In this document: positions 46,275 through 56,900 of the stretch, one piece after another | How positions within the stretch are numbered: position 1 is the stretch's first letter | Layout of the letters: every line of letters begins with the position of its first letter | NCBI GenBank assembly: GCA_029834535.1 | Contig: JAQMWT010000133.1 | Span: 18,350-82,349, forward strand | Direction: 5' to 3' | From: Chrysophaeum taylorii | Lineage: Eukaryota > Sar > Pelagophyceae > Pelagomonadales > Pelagomonadaceae | Length of the DNA stretch: 64,000 nt | Position numbers and translations under genes: made by a program | The notes under the pieces: generated by a model | What the model saw: the letters and a program-made list of their open reading frames with translations, nothing else | The model's database searches: none | Told to the model about the DNA's origin: nothing

Positions 46275-47327
46275 TTAGGCGAGGGAGATGATCGCACGAG
46301 CGGGGGCCGACGACCAGCGGGAGCCGTCCTCGTAGTGAAGGTCGTGAAGGTCATCAGCGTGGTTGACGGCTTTGACGGTCGCCGGCCAGGCTCGGAGCCC
46401 GGTCCGCCAGCGGGCGAGGACGCGGTCTCCCGGGCTCAGTTTTTTTACTTTATTTTCGGAGGAAGAAGAAGAAGGAGAAGAAGAAGAAATCAGTTCGATT
46501 TTTTTGCGCGCGAGGGCGACCAGGAATTTGGCGAGCTTGGCATCTCGCTTGGCCGCGTCGAGGGTAAGGGTAGAAGAAGAATAGCGGTTCGCTGCCTGGT
46601 AGAGCTTGACGGTGGCGTTGAAGGCGTCCGAGTGTTCGGGGGCGCGCTCGTTCGCTTCTCTAACCCTGTCGGAAAACACGTTAAAGCCAAGAATAACCCG
46701 GGATCCCCGACTTATAGCTTGGATTTTCGAGGCGTAGTGGGGATACTCGCCGTCGTGGACAATGGCTCGATTCGCTCGGTACGGTATCCCGACCCAGCCC
46801 TCGTCGGTTTCGTCTACCGGAGCCTTGTACCCTCGCTCTTCGTAGTGGTCGAGACCCCTCGTGTTTGCAACGAAGTCTCCGCCGGATATATCGATGTCGC
46901 TGGCCTGATAGGTCCCAGCAACGAGGGGCGGGACGATTTCGTTGGTTTCGTAGCGATGAAGCTCGGAATAATCGAGGTGGTATTCGACGGCCGCGCCGAG
47001 GTCGGATGCGAGGCACCACACGGCGACGCCGTGGGCGCGCGGGTCCGAGAGATATCCATGCTTTTCGAGGACCTCGCGCACCACCACTCGAGCGAGCTCC
47101 TCGTACCTCGATGAAGAAGAAGAGTTGTTGTTCACATCTTCGAGCCTAAGGTAGACCCCCCAAGGCTTGCCGGCGGTCACACCGACCTCGTAGATTTCGC
47201 GGCGGTATTTCTCGGGGAGGACGTCGTCGTAGACGTCGAGGAAGTTGGCCTTTTTCCCCGGATACCGGACGAGCGTCCCCGGCCGGCGGAAGCCATCGTC
47301 CCAAGGCATCACCACCACCTCCATCAT
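46275..47327 (-). CDS. 2-oxoglutarate/Fe(II)-dependent oxygenase with C-terminal Tudor-like domain
   Basis: 350 residues, start MMEVVVMPWDDG. The double-stranded beta-helix fold is indicated by YHLDYSELH (metal ligands His117 and Asp119), GGDF near 149-152, DGEYPHYASKI (probable third ligand His197) and GSRVILGFNVF (Arg210, the expected 2-oxoglutarate-binding Arg), as in prolyl-hydroxylase-like enzymes. These couple decarboxylation of 2-oxoglutarate to hydroxylation of a protein or small molecule. After a poly-Ser linker encoded by gaag repeats, residues about 300-350 (LSPGDRVLARW; then LHYEDGSRW) resemble a Tudor/agenet-type barrel, which in other proteins binds methylated Lys or Arg. A chromatin or RNP substrate is possible but inferred. 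Single exon. The start is the first ATG and faces the UGM gene across 56 bp. Confidence 0.75.
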   Translation of the reverse strand: MMEVVVMPWDDGFRRPGTLVRYPGKKANFLDVYDDVLPEKYRREIYEVGVTAGKPWGVYLRLEDVNNNSSSSSRYEELARVVVREVLEKHGYLSDPRAHGVAVWCLASDLGAAVEYHLDYSELHRYETNEIVPPLVAGTYQASDIDISGGDFVANTRGLDHYEERGYKAPVDETDEGWVGIPYRANRAIVHDGEYPHYASKIQAISRGSRVILGFNVFSDRVREANERAPEHSDAFNATVKLYQAANRYSSSTLTLDAAKRDAKLAKFLVALARKKIELISSSSPSSSSSENKVKKLSPGDRVLARWRTGLRAWPATVKAVNHADDLHDLHYEDGSRWSSAPARAIISLA

Positions 47328-47383
47328 GTCCGTTGATTAATTAATAACGGTCGTTGCCAACGACGACGACGACGACAAAAAAG
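47328..47383. promoter_or_regulatory. 56-bp bidirectional promoter region
   Basis: The whole space between the start codons of the divergent oxygenase and UGM genes. Contains an AT-rich palindromic element, attaattaat, in otherwise GC-rich DNA. Both genes must start transcription within it or within each other, so co-regulation is likely. Confidence 0.55.
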
Positions 47384-48814
47384 ATGAACCTCGTGACGCA
47401 GTGCTTTGCTAAGCCGCAGGTCGCCGACGAGACAGGACCCTTTCCCCACCGCGCCGAGGAACCGTGGAGGTCCTTGAACCGCGTCGAGGGGGTCTGCGGC
47501 TACGACGCCCTCTTCGCTTCGGGGGAAACCTCGGAAGCTCCGCTCGAGTTGGACGCTGAGGTGACCTCCGGCGACCTCGGCCCCCTAAAACGCAAACGAT
47601 TCGATCTCCTTATTGTCGGCGCGGGCCTGAGCGGTGCGGTCATCGCCGAGAGGTGTAGCTCGCTCGGTCTCACGTCGCTCGTGATAGATTCTAGACCTCA
47701 CGTGGGCGGCAACTGTTACGACTACGTCGACGAGGCTGGCATTCGGTGCAGCAAGTACGGAGCGCACCTCTTTCACACCAAGTACGAGCGCGTGTGGCGA
47801 TACGTCCAGCAGTTCTCCGAGTGGCTCCCGAACGATCACCGCGTCCGAGGGATCGTGGAGGACGTCGAGGGCGAGAAGAAGCTCGTCCCTATCCCGCCCA
47901 CGCAAGACACGGTGAACACGTTATTTCCCGACGCCAACATCAAGAACGAGGAGGATATGGAAGCGTGGTACGCATCGCAACGGATCGCGCCGCCCAACAA
48001 TGGCGTGCCAGCGAACGGCGAAGAGGCCGCTCTCAGTCGCGTGGGTCCTCTATTATACGAACGGATTTTTAAGCATTACACAAAAAAACAGTGGGACAAA
48101 TACCCCGCCGAACTCGACGCCTCTGTCCTCCTGCGCCTCCCCTGTCGCACGACCACCGACGACCGCTACTTTGGCGACCCCTGGCAGGCCCTTCCCCTCC
48201 GGGGGTATACGCGCGTCTTCGAGAACATGCTCCTCCAAGACCCCAGGATCACCGTCAAGCTCAACGTCGATTTCTTCCAGGCGAAAAAGCTCGGCCAACT
48301 CCCTAAATTTGGCAAGCTCGTCTTCACGGGCCCGATCGACGCCTATTTCCAGGGTCTCCCAAAGCTCGAATACCGCTCGCTCCGCTTCGAGGAGGAGTTT
48401 ATCCCCGAACCTACGGGCGGCTTCTATCAGCCGGCTTTTGTCGTCAATTACCCCTCCTCCGACGTCGACTTCACGCGGATCGTCGAGTACAAGCACGTCC
48501 CCAACCAGCCGACCCCCGTCAAGCAGGGTATGGTCAAGGGGACAAGGATCGCCCGCGAGTACTCCTCTGCGACCGGACCCCCCTACTACCCCGTCCCTAA
48601 CCCCGAAAACCGCGCCCTCTACGAGAGGTACCGCCTCCTCGCCGAACAAGAGGCCGACGTCTGCTTCGTCGGCCGCCTCGCCTCCTACAAGTATTTCAAC
48701 ATGGACCAGGCCATCCTCAACGCCCTCGAGATCTTCGACACCCTCAAAGAAACCGGCAATCTCCAGCCCAAGCGTCGCCCCCAGGACTTTGGCCCCGGCG
48801 ACGGTCCCAAGTGA
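47384..48814 (+). CDS. GLF: UDP-galactopyranose mutase
   Basis: 476 residues. A flavoenzyme that interconverts UDP-galactopyranose and UDP-galactofuranose, the donor for galactofuranose in cell-surface glycans. The FAD-binding Rossmann motif is at 79-84 (VGAGLSGA), followed by DSRPHVGGNCYD, the substrate-loop region KYGAHLFHT, a central YTKKQWDKYP, GPIDAYF, and the C-terminal FAD contact GRLASYKYFNMDQAI, all as in bacterial-type UGMs. About 70 extra residues precede the catalytic domain. The upstream in-frame sequence has no ATG, so the start is MNLVTQCF. The close match to the bacterial family, single exon and short intergenic space allow an old lateral transfer, but UGM occurs in many protists and algae. 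Confidence 0.95.
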   Translation: MNLVTQCFAKPQVADETGPFPHRAEEPWRSLNRVEGVCGYDALFASGETSEAPLELDAEVTSGDLGPLKRKRFDLLIVGAGLSGAVIAERCSSLGLTSLVIDSRPHVGGNCYDYVDEAGIRCSKYGAHLFHTKYERVWRYVQQFSEWLPNDHRVRGIVEDVEGEKKLVPIPPTQDTVNTLFPDANIKNEEDMEAWYASQRIAPPNNGVPANGEEAALSRVGPLLYERIFKHYTKKQWDKYPAELDASVLLRLPCRTTTDDRYFGDPWQALPLRGYTRVFENMLLQDPRITVKLNVDFFQAKKLGQLPKFGKLVFTGPIDAYFQGLPKLEYRSLRFEEEFIPEPTGGFYQPAFVVNYPSSDVDFTRIVEYKHVPNQPTPVKQGMVKGTRIAREYSSATGPPYYPVPNPENRALYERYRLLAEQEADVCFVGRLASYKYFNMDQAILNALEIFDTLKETGNLQPKRRPQDFGPGDGPK

Positions 48815-48829
48815 GGGTGTTTTCTATCT

Positions 48830-48935
48830 ATCTATCTATCTATCCATCCCGCGGTTTCTTCCGCTTCTCCTCTTGATAAGTAAACCTCCTTCTCCTTTCT
48901 TCTTCTTCTTCTTCTTCTTCTTCTTCTTCTTCTTC
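48830..48935. repeat. Microsatellites after the UGM stop (tatc and ttc repeats)
   Basis: A tatc tetranucleotide run just after the stop, then a ttc run of about 12 units. Similar pyrimidine tracts follow the C2/CUE gene. Confidence 0.85.
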
Positions 48936-50553
48936 GGCCATTATTAAGTAATAATATCAATGAGGGAAATCGCGATATTATTGTCTCATCGCGACTTTTC
49001 TTTCAAGTCTCTTGTCGGTTGTCCCCGCTTTTTTGCCTGTTGTTCGGAGGCCGTCCAAGCGTCACTGGTCACAACTTGTAATAATAACAACAACAACAAT
49101 AATAATAAGAGGGGGGAGAGGGCGGTAGACGACATTATTGCGCGCTGTGGCGTTGTCGGAAGCTATATTATACGCGTTTGGCGTTAGGTGTCGACCCAGA
49201 AGACGATATCCTCGGGCTTGCCTGTTGTCGGGGAATTATTTGAGAGAAACTCTCGAGACTGGGGAAAAGAGCGAGGCGTCCGTGTTCCGACAATAGAAGA
49301 AACAATGATGCTTACCCGTCGTTGTAGTAGTACTTGAAGGATTCGTTGAAGTACCTGTACAATCCAGAAAATAAAAATTCCTTGAACAATTGCAGGAAGG
49401 CTCTCGATACGCTCCCGGCAACGACGAATGCGGCGGTAGCCGTATTAATCGTTGTGCGGGGCGGAAACTCGTGCCAGCTCTTGGAGTATTTGGACTACTT
49501 ATGTACGACATCGTCCAAGTCTAGAGCTTTGTGGCCGACGACGAGGAGTCGGGAAAGAACGGACGGGCCACTGATGACGAAGGTGCCGAGGCGCGTGGAT
49601 GTTTTATAACACAACGAGAAGAAGAGGCGAGGCCGAATCACCACCTCGCCGGCTTGCCGTTTCGTGGTTTTTTGTTTTGTCGGGGCAAACCTTAAGGTCC
49701 CCGGACCATGGCAGAGGAGATGCCACTGTTTCATAATTTAGCACCAACTATTACAAGCAATAATAATAATAATAACTCATCCACGTCTCGTCGCTTCCGA
49801 GCACGTAAACTCGCGGCGGCGCCAAGGCGGTGCCACCGCGAGGGCGACCTTCCTACCAAGCCCGCGTCGTCGTCGTCGTGCCAAAGTACGCCGCCAAGGT
49901 GGTGGTGTGCACCGATAGGTGCGTGATCGCCACGACAAACGAGAGCCCCAGGGAATCACCGTCCTTCCGTGCTGGGGCTGCCGTCGCGAGCCCCCGCCGC
50001 AACGTGAAGAAAAATGCATGGGCGACAAAGCACGCTCTCTATGCAGGGACTTTTGCTGTAATGAGCGTCGTCGAGGCGCTCCGCTTCCGGAACACGACGA
50101 CAAAGAGCGTTGATCTCCTCCTCCTCATCAAGGGCCGGAGTAAACTCGAAGGTTACCTACCGAAAAAGGTGCGCTGATCAAAGCGGCTTATTGGATCGGG
50201 TGCGGCGGGGGTGAGAGCGTCGAGAGCTGAAATGAGAGTGGACGGTTACAACCCCAAGCGCGGTAGGTCGTGTCCCGTTGTTGTTGTTGCGAAGGGAACC
50301 ATGTCGGGAATAATCTTAGTAGAAAAATTTCGCAAATCGGATGAGTACCGAAGTAAATAGGTTTGCGCGTCAGTCGAATTTGATTCTGCCCAGTTCGCCG
50401 CCGCCAACCTGTTTAGGAATGTACCGGTAATCAGAGAGGAGTTCTATTTACTTGCTGTAAATAAGAATAAGAATACCAGAGGTTCGTGTTGTTGTTGTTG
50501 TTTGGTCCAACAACACCACCACCAGACACACAAACCAACGGCCGGTCCAGAGG
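48936..50553. other. Spacer with no recognised gene
   Basis: Several short frames exist on both strands (for example + strand 49708 MAEEMPLFHNLAPTITSN, and 49830-50177), but none shows a domain and their composition follows local repeats (aac, aat and gtt tracts). A small or multi-exon gene cannot be ruled out. Confidence 0.4.
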
Positions 50554-53500
50554 ATGTTGATGGCCGGGGAGGTGGAGGGGGAGTTGTCGGACGAGCGGCA
50601 ATTGGTGGAGGTGGAGATCCTCGACGCCCGGGGGCTCGAGAGTTTAAGCCACGACGAAGATGTGGTACTCGTGTGCGAGAATTTGGGGGAGCGATTTTAC
50701 TACGAGGTGTCGGTGCATTTGGTGGACGCCGCCCTCGGGACGGCGCTCGAGGGGTCGCCTCTGGTGTGGCATCGGCTCGGGGACGCGCGGCGCAAGAGTT
50801 TCATGTCGCAGCGGCACGCGGGCGACCGCGTCGTTTTCGGAAGCGTGCCGCCGAATCTCGCGGTGCGATTCGACGTGTTTAAGAAGGCGGCCAACCAGCG
50901 GGAGACTGCGGGTGCCAAGGCGTCGCCGACGAGCGTGCTGGGAACCGGGTGCGGGTCGACCCCGGCGTCGTATTGCCGGCTGATCGGGGCGGCCGAAGTG
51001 ATTCCGTGGATTATTTTGGACGAGGAACCGAGCAAATACGTGAGGTGGGTGAAGTTGGTGGAGGACGTCGACAAGCTCCACGGGCGGGATTCGTTGGCGT
51101 CGGCGACCGCGCAGTCCTCCTCGTCGTCGGGGATGTTGTTTTCGCAGCGAAGCCAGTCGTCGAAATCGGCTTCGACGTCGAAACCGTCGGCGAGACAGAA
51201 TCACCACAAGCTCATCAAGCTGCTGGGGCCCGAGCTGCGCGTGCGCGTGACGACGAGGAGATCGACGGGCGACGCGACCAAGGATGCGATGCTCGCGGCC
51301 GACATGATTCCGAGGTGGTTTTTCGCGCCGGCACTCGAAGCTCCGAACGTCGTGCGCGTCGCCGTCGCCAGGTGCTCGTCCACCGAGTACTTTACTCCCC
51401 ATGGAAGCAGCAGCCACGCGGTGGTCGCGGCGAAGCTCGCGAGCGAGGACGAGGACCAGTTTCTGGTCGAGGACGCCTCGCCCTTTTTCGGACCCGGGAT
51501 TACGGCCCCCCATCAAAACGCGATCCAGACGACGCGAAAGTCGTCGACGGGCGTCTGGCTCCAGACGCTCACGCTCCCGATTCCCCGCGGCCGCGAACTC
51601 TTGTCGAGCTACTACGATCACGGGTCCTCGCTCTGCGTCGACGTCGCGATGCTCGACGTCGTCGTCGCGCCGAACGGCCGCCAATCGAGCGAACGGCTCT
51701 TTGGCCGTGCGTTGATCCCCGTCGACAACATCGACACAGACGACTGGTGCTGGGTCGAGTTGCGCCAGGGGCTGTCGCTCAAGCTGGCCTTCAAGCTCGA
51801 CTACGACGAGACGCGAGATCTCAACGAGACGCGGCCCTACTTTGACTCGGAGCGATTTTTGGAGGAAACCAAGGACGACGGGAGGAGTACGAACGTCGCG
51901 CGCATCGCGATCGCTCGAGCCGTTGGCTTGACGGGGGCCTCGCGGTGCACGGCGACGGTCCACCTCGATTCGCTCGGCCTCAACTCGCCGCTGCCCGTCA
52001 TGCACCGCTCGACGACGAGCGTTCCCGTCCATCGGGACGGCACGGCCGTGTGGAACGACTGCTTCGAGTTCGCGTATCCTCGTCAGGACACGACCGAGCA
52101 AATTCGCGTCGTTCTGAGCGCCAAGGAGGAACTTTTTTTCGAGCAACGCGTCGTGGTCGAAGCCCCCTTCGGCCGCGTCTCGCGGCGCTGGTACGACCTC
52201 CCGCATCACCACGGCCAGCTCCTCGTCATCGCGACCCAGTATTTCGACCCCTCGTACAAGAGCGACGTCGACGCGCGCAAGGACGTCATCACCGAGGCCC
52301 TCAGCTTTGCGTACCCCGAGGTCGATCTCGGCTCGATAGAGCGCGTCTTCGAGTCGACGCAGGGCAACGTCAAAGAGACATCCATGGCCCTCGGTACGAT
52401 GTCGCTCGCGACGAGACGCAAGGCCGGCGACGCGAACGTCGAGTTCCTCGAGTATCGCGACTCGAACGCCACGGACTTGTCTTGGGCGATCGAGCCCGAG
52501 CACGACAAGCTCAAGGCCGTCGAGGAGGACGGCGAGTACTTTGAAGTCCCCGACGACCTCATGTCGGTCTACGACGACCCGCGCCACCGCGGCGGCGGGG
52601 TGTCGCCCCCCGGAGGCGGCCGCGGCGGCGGCCGCGGCGGCGAAACGTCGTCGGCGACGGGAAAGACGCCCATCGTTCTCTCGAAAGCCGAAGCTATTGC
52701 GCTCATGAAACTCCAGCCCATCCACACCCTCAAGGTGGCGATGAAGCGCGAGCTCGTCGCGCCCTCGTACGACGGTATGGAGCACGGGGTTGAGGAGCTC
52801 ACTACTTTGGACGACGTCGAAGACGACGACAAGATGGCCGCCGGCGAAAAACGCGCGTTGCTCGTCACTTTAGCCCCCGAAGACCGACGACGACCCTACG
52901 GCAAGAGCATCCTGCGCGTCCGGACGAACTTCAGCAACGTCCAGCAACGTCCGCGGTCGGTCGCACGCAAACTCGAGTCGAGTCCGCTCGAACTCACGAG
53001 GATAGACGTCGACGTCGACCGCAAGCCGCGCGATTTCATCACTCTCCGATGGGGCTTGACCACCAAGCTCGGGACAAACGAGATCCCAGACCTCCCGCGG
53101 TGGGTCACCGTCGCGCTCCGACTCAAGCCGAAAGCACAGCAACGATCCCTCGCGGCCGGCCTCACGGCAGCTTCGCTTTCGACGGCCGTCGCCGCGATCA
53201 CGGGCGTCGTCCCGGCCCTTGCCGTCTCGGGCGGCATTTGCGTCGGCGCCGTCGCCTGCGCCGGCACGATGCAAACCCAAAAAGTGATCACCCGTACGAT
53301 CGTCGACCGCGACATCGCCAAGTGTACCTGGCTCTCGGATGTCGTCGAAGCGATAGCCAACTCTTCGGCACCCCAATTTCGAAAAGACGATGCCGCCATC
53401 TTCCTCAAGCAATTTCTTGCCCACGGCGGACGATGCCTCATGTATCAGGGTCCCAAACCAAAACGGGCACCGAAACTCTCCTCGCTCAAGTCGCACCACG

Positions 53501-53724
53501 TCATTAAAACCAGCAGCCGATCCACCGCCTCCACCCTCATGGCCGACTACAACCGGGCCACCAGCGAACGCTCCGTCTCTAAGAGCGAGGAAACCTCGGC
53601 CGCCCCCGCCTCCACCGCCTCCCTCAACTGGCACGGCCGCGCCTTCAGCGACCGCTCCTTCAAGAGCGACCTCTCGGGCTCCAGCAGTATTTCCACCCTC
53701 CACTCCACAAAGCCCTCCGACTGA
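50554..53724 (+). CDS. Large C2 / CUE-domain protein
   Basis: 1056 residues. The N-terminal 150 residues begin with a C2-like strand (VEVEILDARGLESL). A second beta-rich C2-like region lies at about 260-420 (VVRVAVARCSSTEYFT; later ERLFGRALIPVDNID and WVELRQG). A clearer C2 domain is at about 445-560 (ARIAIARAVGLTGA, then DGTAVWNDCFEFAY), followed at about 572-617 by a CUE-like ubiquitin-binding helix bundle (VITEALSFAYPEVDLGSIER). A Gly-rich linker follows, and a hydrophobic stretch at about 862-905 (AGLTAASLSTAVAAITGVV) could be a membrane hairpin. The tail is Ser-rich. Together this suggests a membrane-associated adaptor linking lipids or calcium with ubiquitin, as in trafficking or endosomal sorting. 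The calcium-binding Asp set is incomplete, so lipid binding may be calcium-independent. Single exon. Confidence 0.72.
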   Translation: MLMAGEVEGELSDERQLVEVEILDARGLESLSHDEDVVLVCENLGERFYYEVSVHLVDAALGTALEGSPLVWHRLGDARRKSFMSQRHAGDRVVFGSVPPNLAVRFDVFKKAANQRETAGAKASPTSVLGTGCGSTPASYCRLIGAAEVIPWIILDEEPSKYVRWVKLVEDVDKLHGRDSLASATAQSSSSSGMLFSQRSQSSKSASTSKPSARQNHHKLIKLLGPELRVRVTTRRSTGDATKDAMLAADMIPRWFFAPALEAPNVVRVAVARCSSTEYFTPHGSSSHAVVAAKLASEDEDQFLVEDASPFFGPGITAPHQNAIQTTRKSSTGVWLQTLTLPIPRGRELLSSYYDHGSSLCVDVAMLDVVVAPNGRQSSERLFGRALIPVDNIDTDDWCWVELRQGLSLKLAFKLDYDETRDLNETRPYFDSERFLEETKDDGRSTNVARIAIARAVGLTGASRCTATVHLDSLGLNSPLPVMHRSTTSVPVHRDGTAVWNDCFEFAYPRQDTTEQIRVVLSAKEELFFEQRVVVEAPFGRVSRRWYDLPHHHGQLLVIATQYFDPSYKSDVDARKDVITEALSFAYPEVDLGSIERVFESTQGNVKETSMALGTMSLATRRKAGDANVEFLEYRDSNATDLSWAIEPEHDKLKAVEEDGEYFEVPDDLMSVYDDPRHRGGGVSPPGGGRGGGRGGETSSATGKTPIVLSKAEAIALMKLQPIHTLKVAMKRELVAPSYDGMEHGVEELTTLDDVEDDDKMAAGEKRALLVTLAPEDRRRPYGKSILRVRTNFSNVQQRPRSVARKLESSPLELTRIDVDVDRKPRDFITLRWGLTTKLGTNEIPDLPRWVTVALRLKPKAQQRSLAAGLTAASLSTAVAAITGVVPALAVSGGICVGAVACAGTMQTQKVITRTIVDRDIAKCTWLSDVVEAIANSSAPQFRKDDAAIFLKQFLAHGGRCLMYQGPKPKRAPKLSSLKSHHVIKTSSRSTASTLMADYNRATSERSVSKSEETSAAPASTASLNWHGRAFSDRSFKSDLSGSSSISTLHSTKPSD

Positions 53725-53727
53725 CCT

Positions 53728-53940
53728 CCTTCTTCTTCTTCTTCTTCTCTCTCCACGCGTGCGCCTCTCCACTCGCCCTTCACTCCACTTCACTTTCGTG
53801 GCGCCCTTCTCCTTCTTCTTCTTCTTCTTCTTCTTCTTCAAAATCTATTTCCCGCTTCCACATCCTCCTCCCTCTGCGTCTTCCCCAACACCTCGGCGAC
53901 GATATGACCCTTCTTCTTCTTCTTCTTCTTCTTCTTCTTC
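53728..53940. repeat. Three ttc/ctt pyrimidine tracts downstream of the C2/CUE gene
   Basis: Runs of ttc at about 53728-53746, 53809-53838 and 53908-53940. They start 4 bp after the stop codon. They may lie in the 3' UTR. Confidence 0.8.
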
Positions 53941-56900
53941 TTTATCTCGAAGATCCGCGATCTCTCTCTTTTTCCATACAACGACGTCGCCCGGCGATGA
54001 GACGCAACACACACACGCCCTCGATCGAACGAAGCCCATCATCATGACCCACTTTTACTTAATTAATTAATTAATGAATTGCCCTCTCCTCCCTACTTTC
54101 CCGTTCACGCCCGACTTCCCTTCCTTCCTTCCTTCCTTCCTTCTTCTTCTCGTTTTACGAACTGCAGAGCGAGGTCGGCGGGATACACAACCATAGTCGC
54201 CCCGGAATGTGGCACCTACGTACGAGGGCGAGGCGTCCTCGACACCTTTTTTTGCGCAGCATGAAGAAAATGCTCGCGTTGGTTAGCCAAATGGGCTTCC
54301 AACCGGCCAACATCACAATAAAGCGCGAGGCTTCCCTCGAGCTCACCCGCGCGCCATTCAGGCCATCGAACGAAATCCCCAGCCGGATTACCGTCATCAA
54401 CAACAACAACGCGACCGGTACGTCCTTTGCCGGGGGAGAGTTCCGCGCGTGCAACCCACCGACGCGATGCTGTCGGGTGCCTTCGCACAGCGATGGCAAG
54501 CTGTCTATTCGACCACAAAACGGGATTTTGCTTATATTATGTGTGCGACATTTTTGCAGCTGCTGCACCGCCAAAGAAGGGTTTCCTCTTGGGCGCCCGC
54601 GAAAGAGTAAGTGTATCTGGGCGAGCCTGCATGACCTCCTTGCCTGGCGTGAGCCCAATTTCGGCTCGCGATTCAAGCCGCGAGTCGCGAAGGACTGCTA
54701 CCTGCCCCAACGCAGCGCGTTTTGAGGCCGGGAACCAGGTATTTGGCTAAACTCTGACGCTGTCACCGCAGGAAGAACAGTAGAGACGCTGCGGGCGTTG
54801 TGTTTACTCTTGAGGCTTCCACCTTCTCGTTCTCTCCCCCTAGGCATCACCATCTTGGATTGCAATGCTGCTGCGCTTCCTATTATCTCTCTGGCAGGCC
54901 TGCCTCCTGTCCGTCGAGAAGTGTCAGCAAGCTTCTTGCGCCGGCGTTTCTCTTTTAGATGATTCAATCGAGATTTAAAACTTGCCGCGGCGCGACTCTT
55001 TGCCTGGGTACCCGACCGACCAATTGGGGGTCGCCCCTAATTTCAGGCTCGAAAAAACTATCACTGTAGCTCCGCGTGGCGCTTTTATTATCTCTGGAGG
55101 CCATCGCCAGCTGATGCAAGAGTATCCACCTGCATGCGCAGAGTAGGCGTCCGCTGCCTCAACCATTATACCCTGATTCACGTTGGGTTTTTAAAGAGGT
55201 CGACGACTGATAAGAAGGGAGGCACGGATTTTAAAAGTCGACTGCTTATTAGAGCGCGGGGTGTTGGTGGATTGCGTGAAAGCGAATGCGAATGGTGGGC
55301 CTCGTGGTGGTGGGTGGAAAGGACACGACGCCTCGACATGTCCTACGACCTCGGGCCCTGCCAAATTGTTGCGAGTCCACTACTGATCCGTTTGTTTGTT
55401 TTCCAGCCGCAGTATTTAAAGCCGCACGACACGGCGGGAAACGCATCAAATGTCGTTAGCCCTGGCGACGCCGGTAATCTCCAGGTCGGCCCGTTCGCGC
55501 ACGAACCATCGAGGACACTCTCGCCGCCTAGGAGGCTCTCGTCCCGGGTCGGGTGCGCCACCACTCCATCCCCGAGCGTCCAGACGGTGTTGCTGGGATA
55601 CGAGTCCGGGTCCACTCAGAGGATTGTGAGGCACGTCGACGCAAATCTTGCTAGACTATGTCGAAGCCCCCCTTCCTTATCCGCGACGAGGCCTCAGTGC
55701 GCGCTAGCCAACACGGCCACACGAAGCCTCATCGTCGTCCGGAAGCTGTTCGTCGTCAACCATGAAATTGGATGCACGACTCGTTCCGCGAATGATGAAT
55801 AGAAGAAGAATTGATACATTCTTCCACAAACAAAGTTTTATTTTTTCTTTCTTTTTTCTGTTCCCGCGTTTTTTTTTAGATGTACCGTCAATAAATAAAT
55901 AATAATAATCAAGCTGCTGTTGGCAGAGAGGCTTTCTTCTTCGTTTAGAGCAGCTCGAGCAGATTCCAGCACGTGACTGGGCACGCGCCACGCGCGCCTC
56001 GTCATTAACTTCAGGACCTCAATTGAGGAACCAGTCGATACATCGAGCTTAAGAGAAGACACTTCGACATTCAAGGCGGTGCGCGGCGCGGCATATCGAC
56101 GTTGCCATGGATACGTCGTGCACCGTCGACATCGACTCTGTCGACGAGCATGGGTAGGTATTTCGTTGATGAAGTGTGTCTTGCTTGATGCGACGACGTT
56201 TTTAGCATTCTCAGAGATCGCGAAACAAATCCGCGCGTTTTGTCTCGACGTCTCCGAGAGGCCTCATAATCTCGACAAACTCGTTACTTTTTTCGGTACC
56301 CCATTTCGGGCAGTCGTCGACGTTTTAAGCGCCATCATGCTTGCACCAGCCACGACGCTCCGGGTCGACTATGGCGCTAATTTACCCCAAAGGCTCTCAT
56401 CGACACTGTATCGGGGCTTTTAAGTGCCGGACGCGCGAATCGATTTCCTGGAGCGCCCCGCGCACAGCTACTTCCAACCTCGGAGAAGCGCGGGGTCGTT
56501 TGGCATTCTCGCCAGCACAACCTACGATGTAAGTCGGAACGACGCGAAGTACCTGGACGCGCAAAAAAATCTCTGCCCTTGGCCGGTTCGTGAGACTGAA
56601 TCGTCGCTGTCTCGGCGCACCTACGGTGGACGCCGGCTCCCACCGCATTGATTATTGCGTCCAGTTACATCGAGGACCAAGGCCAGTCTACGCCACCCGC
56701 CTCACCGGACATCAACCCCCCGCGTTGTTGCCTTTGGATTTCAAGATGCGACCGTTCGCGCGACGTAGGCGCGACTCTGCCCTATAGTCACAAATCCGCT
56801 CGGCGGGTCGCATGGGCGACTCCGCACTGCTCATGCTCGGGGATGAGTGACTTGTCCAGCATGTTCGACTAGCTCGGCCTCGCCTCTCGAGGACTCGTTG

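Noticed and set aside
50644-52785. 713-codon minus-strand open frame opposite the C2/CUE gene
   Set aside because: His/Arg-rich composition typical of antisense GC-rich coding DNA, with no domain; the + strand frame has C2 and CUE-like features.
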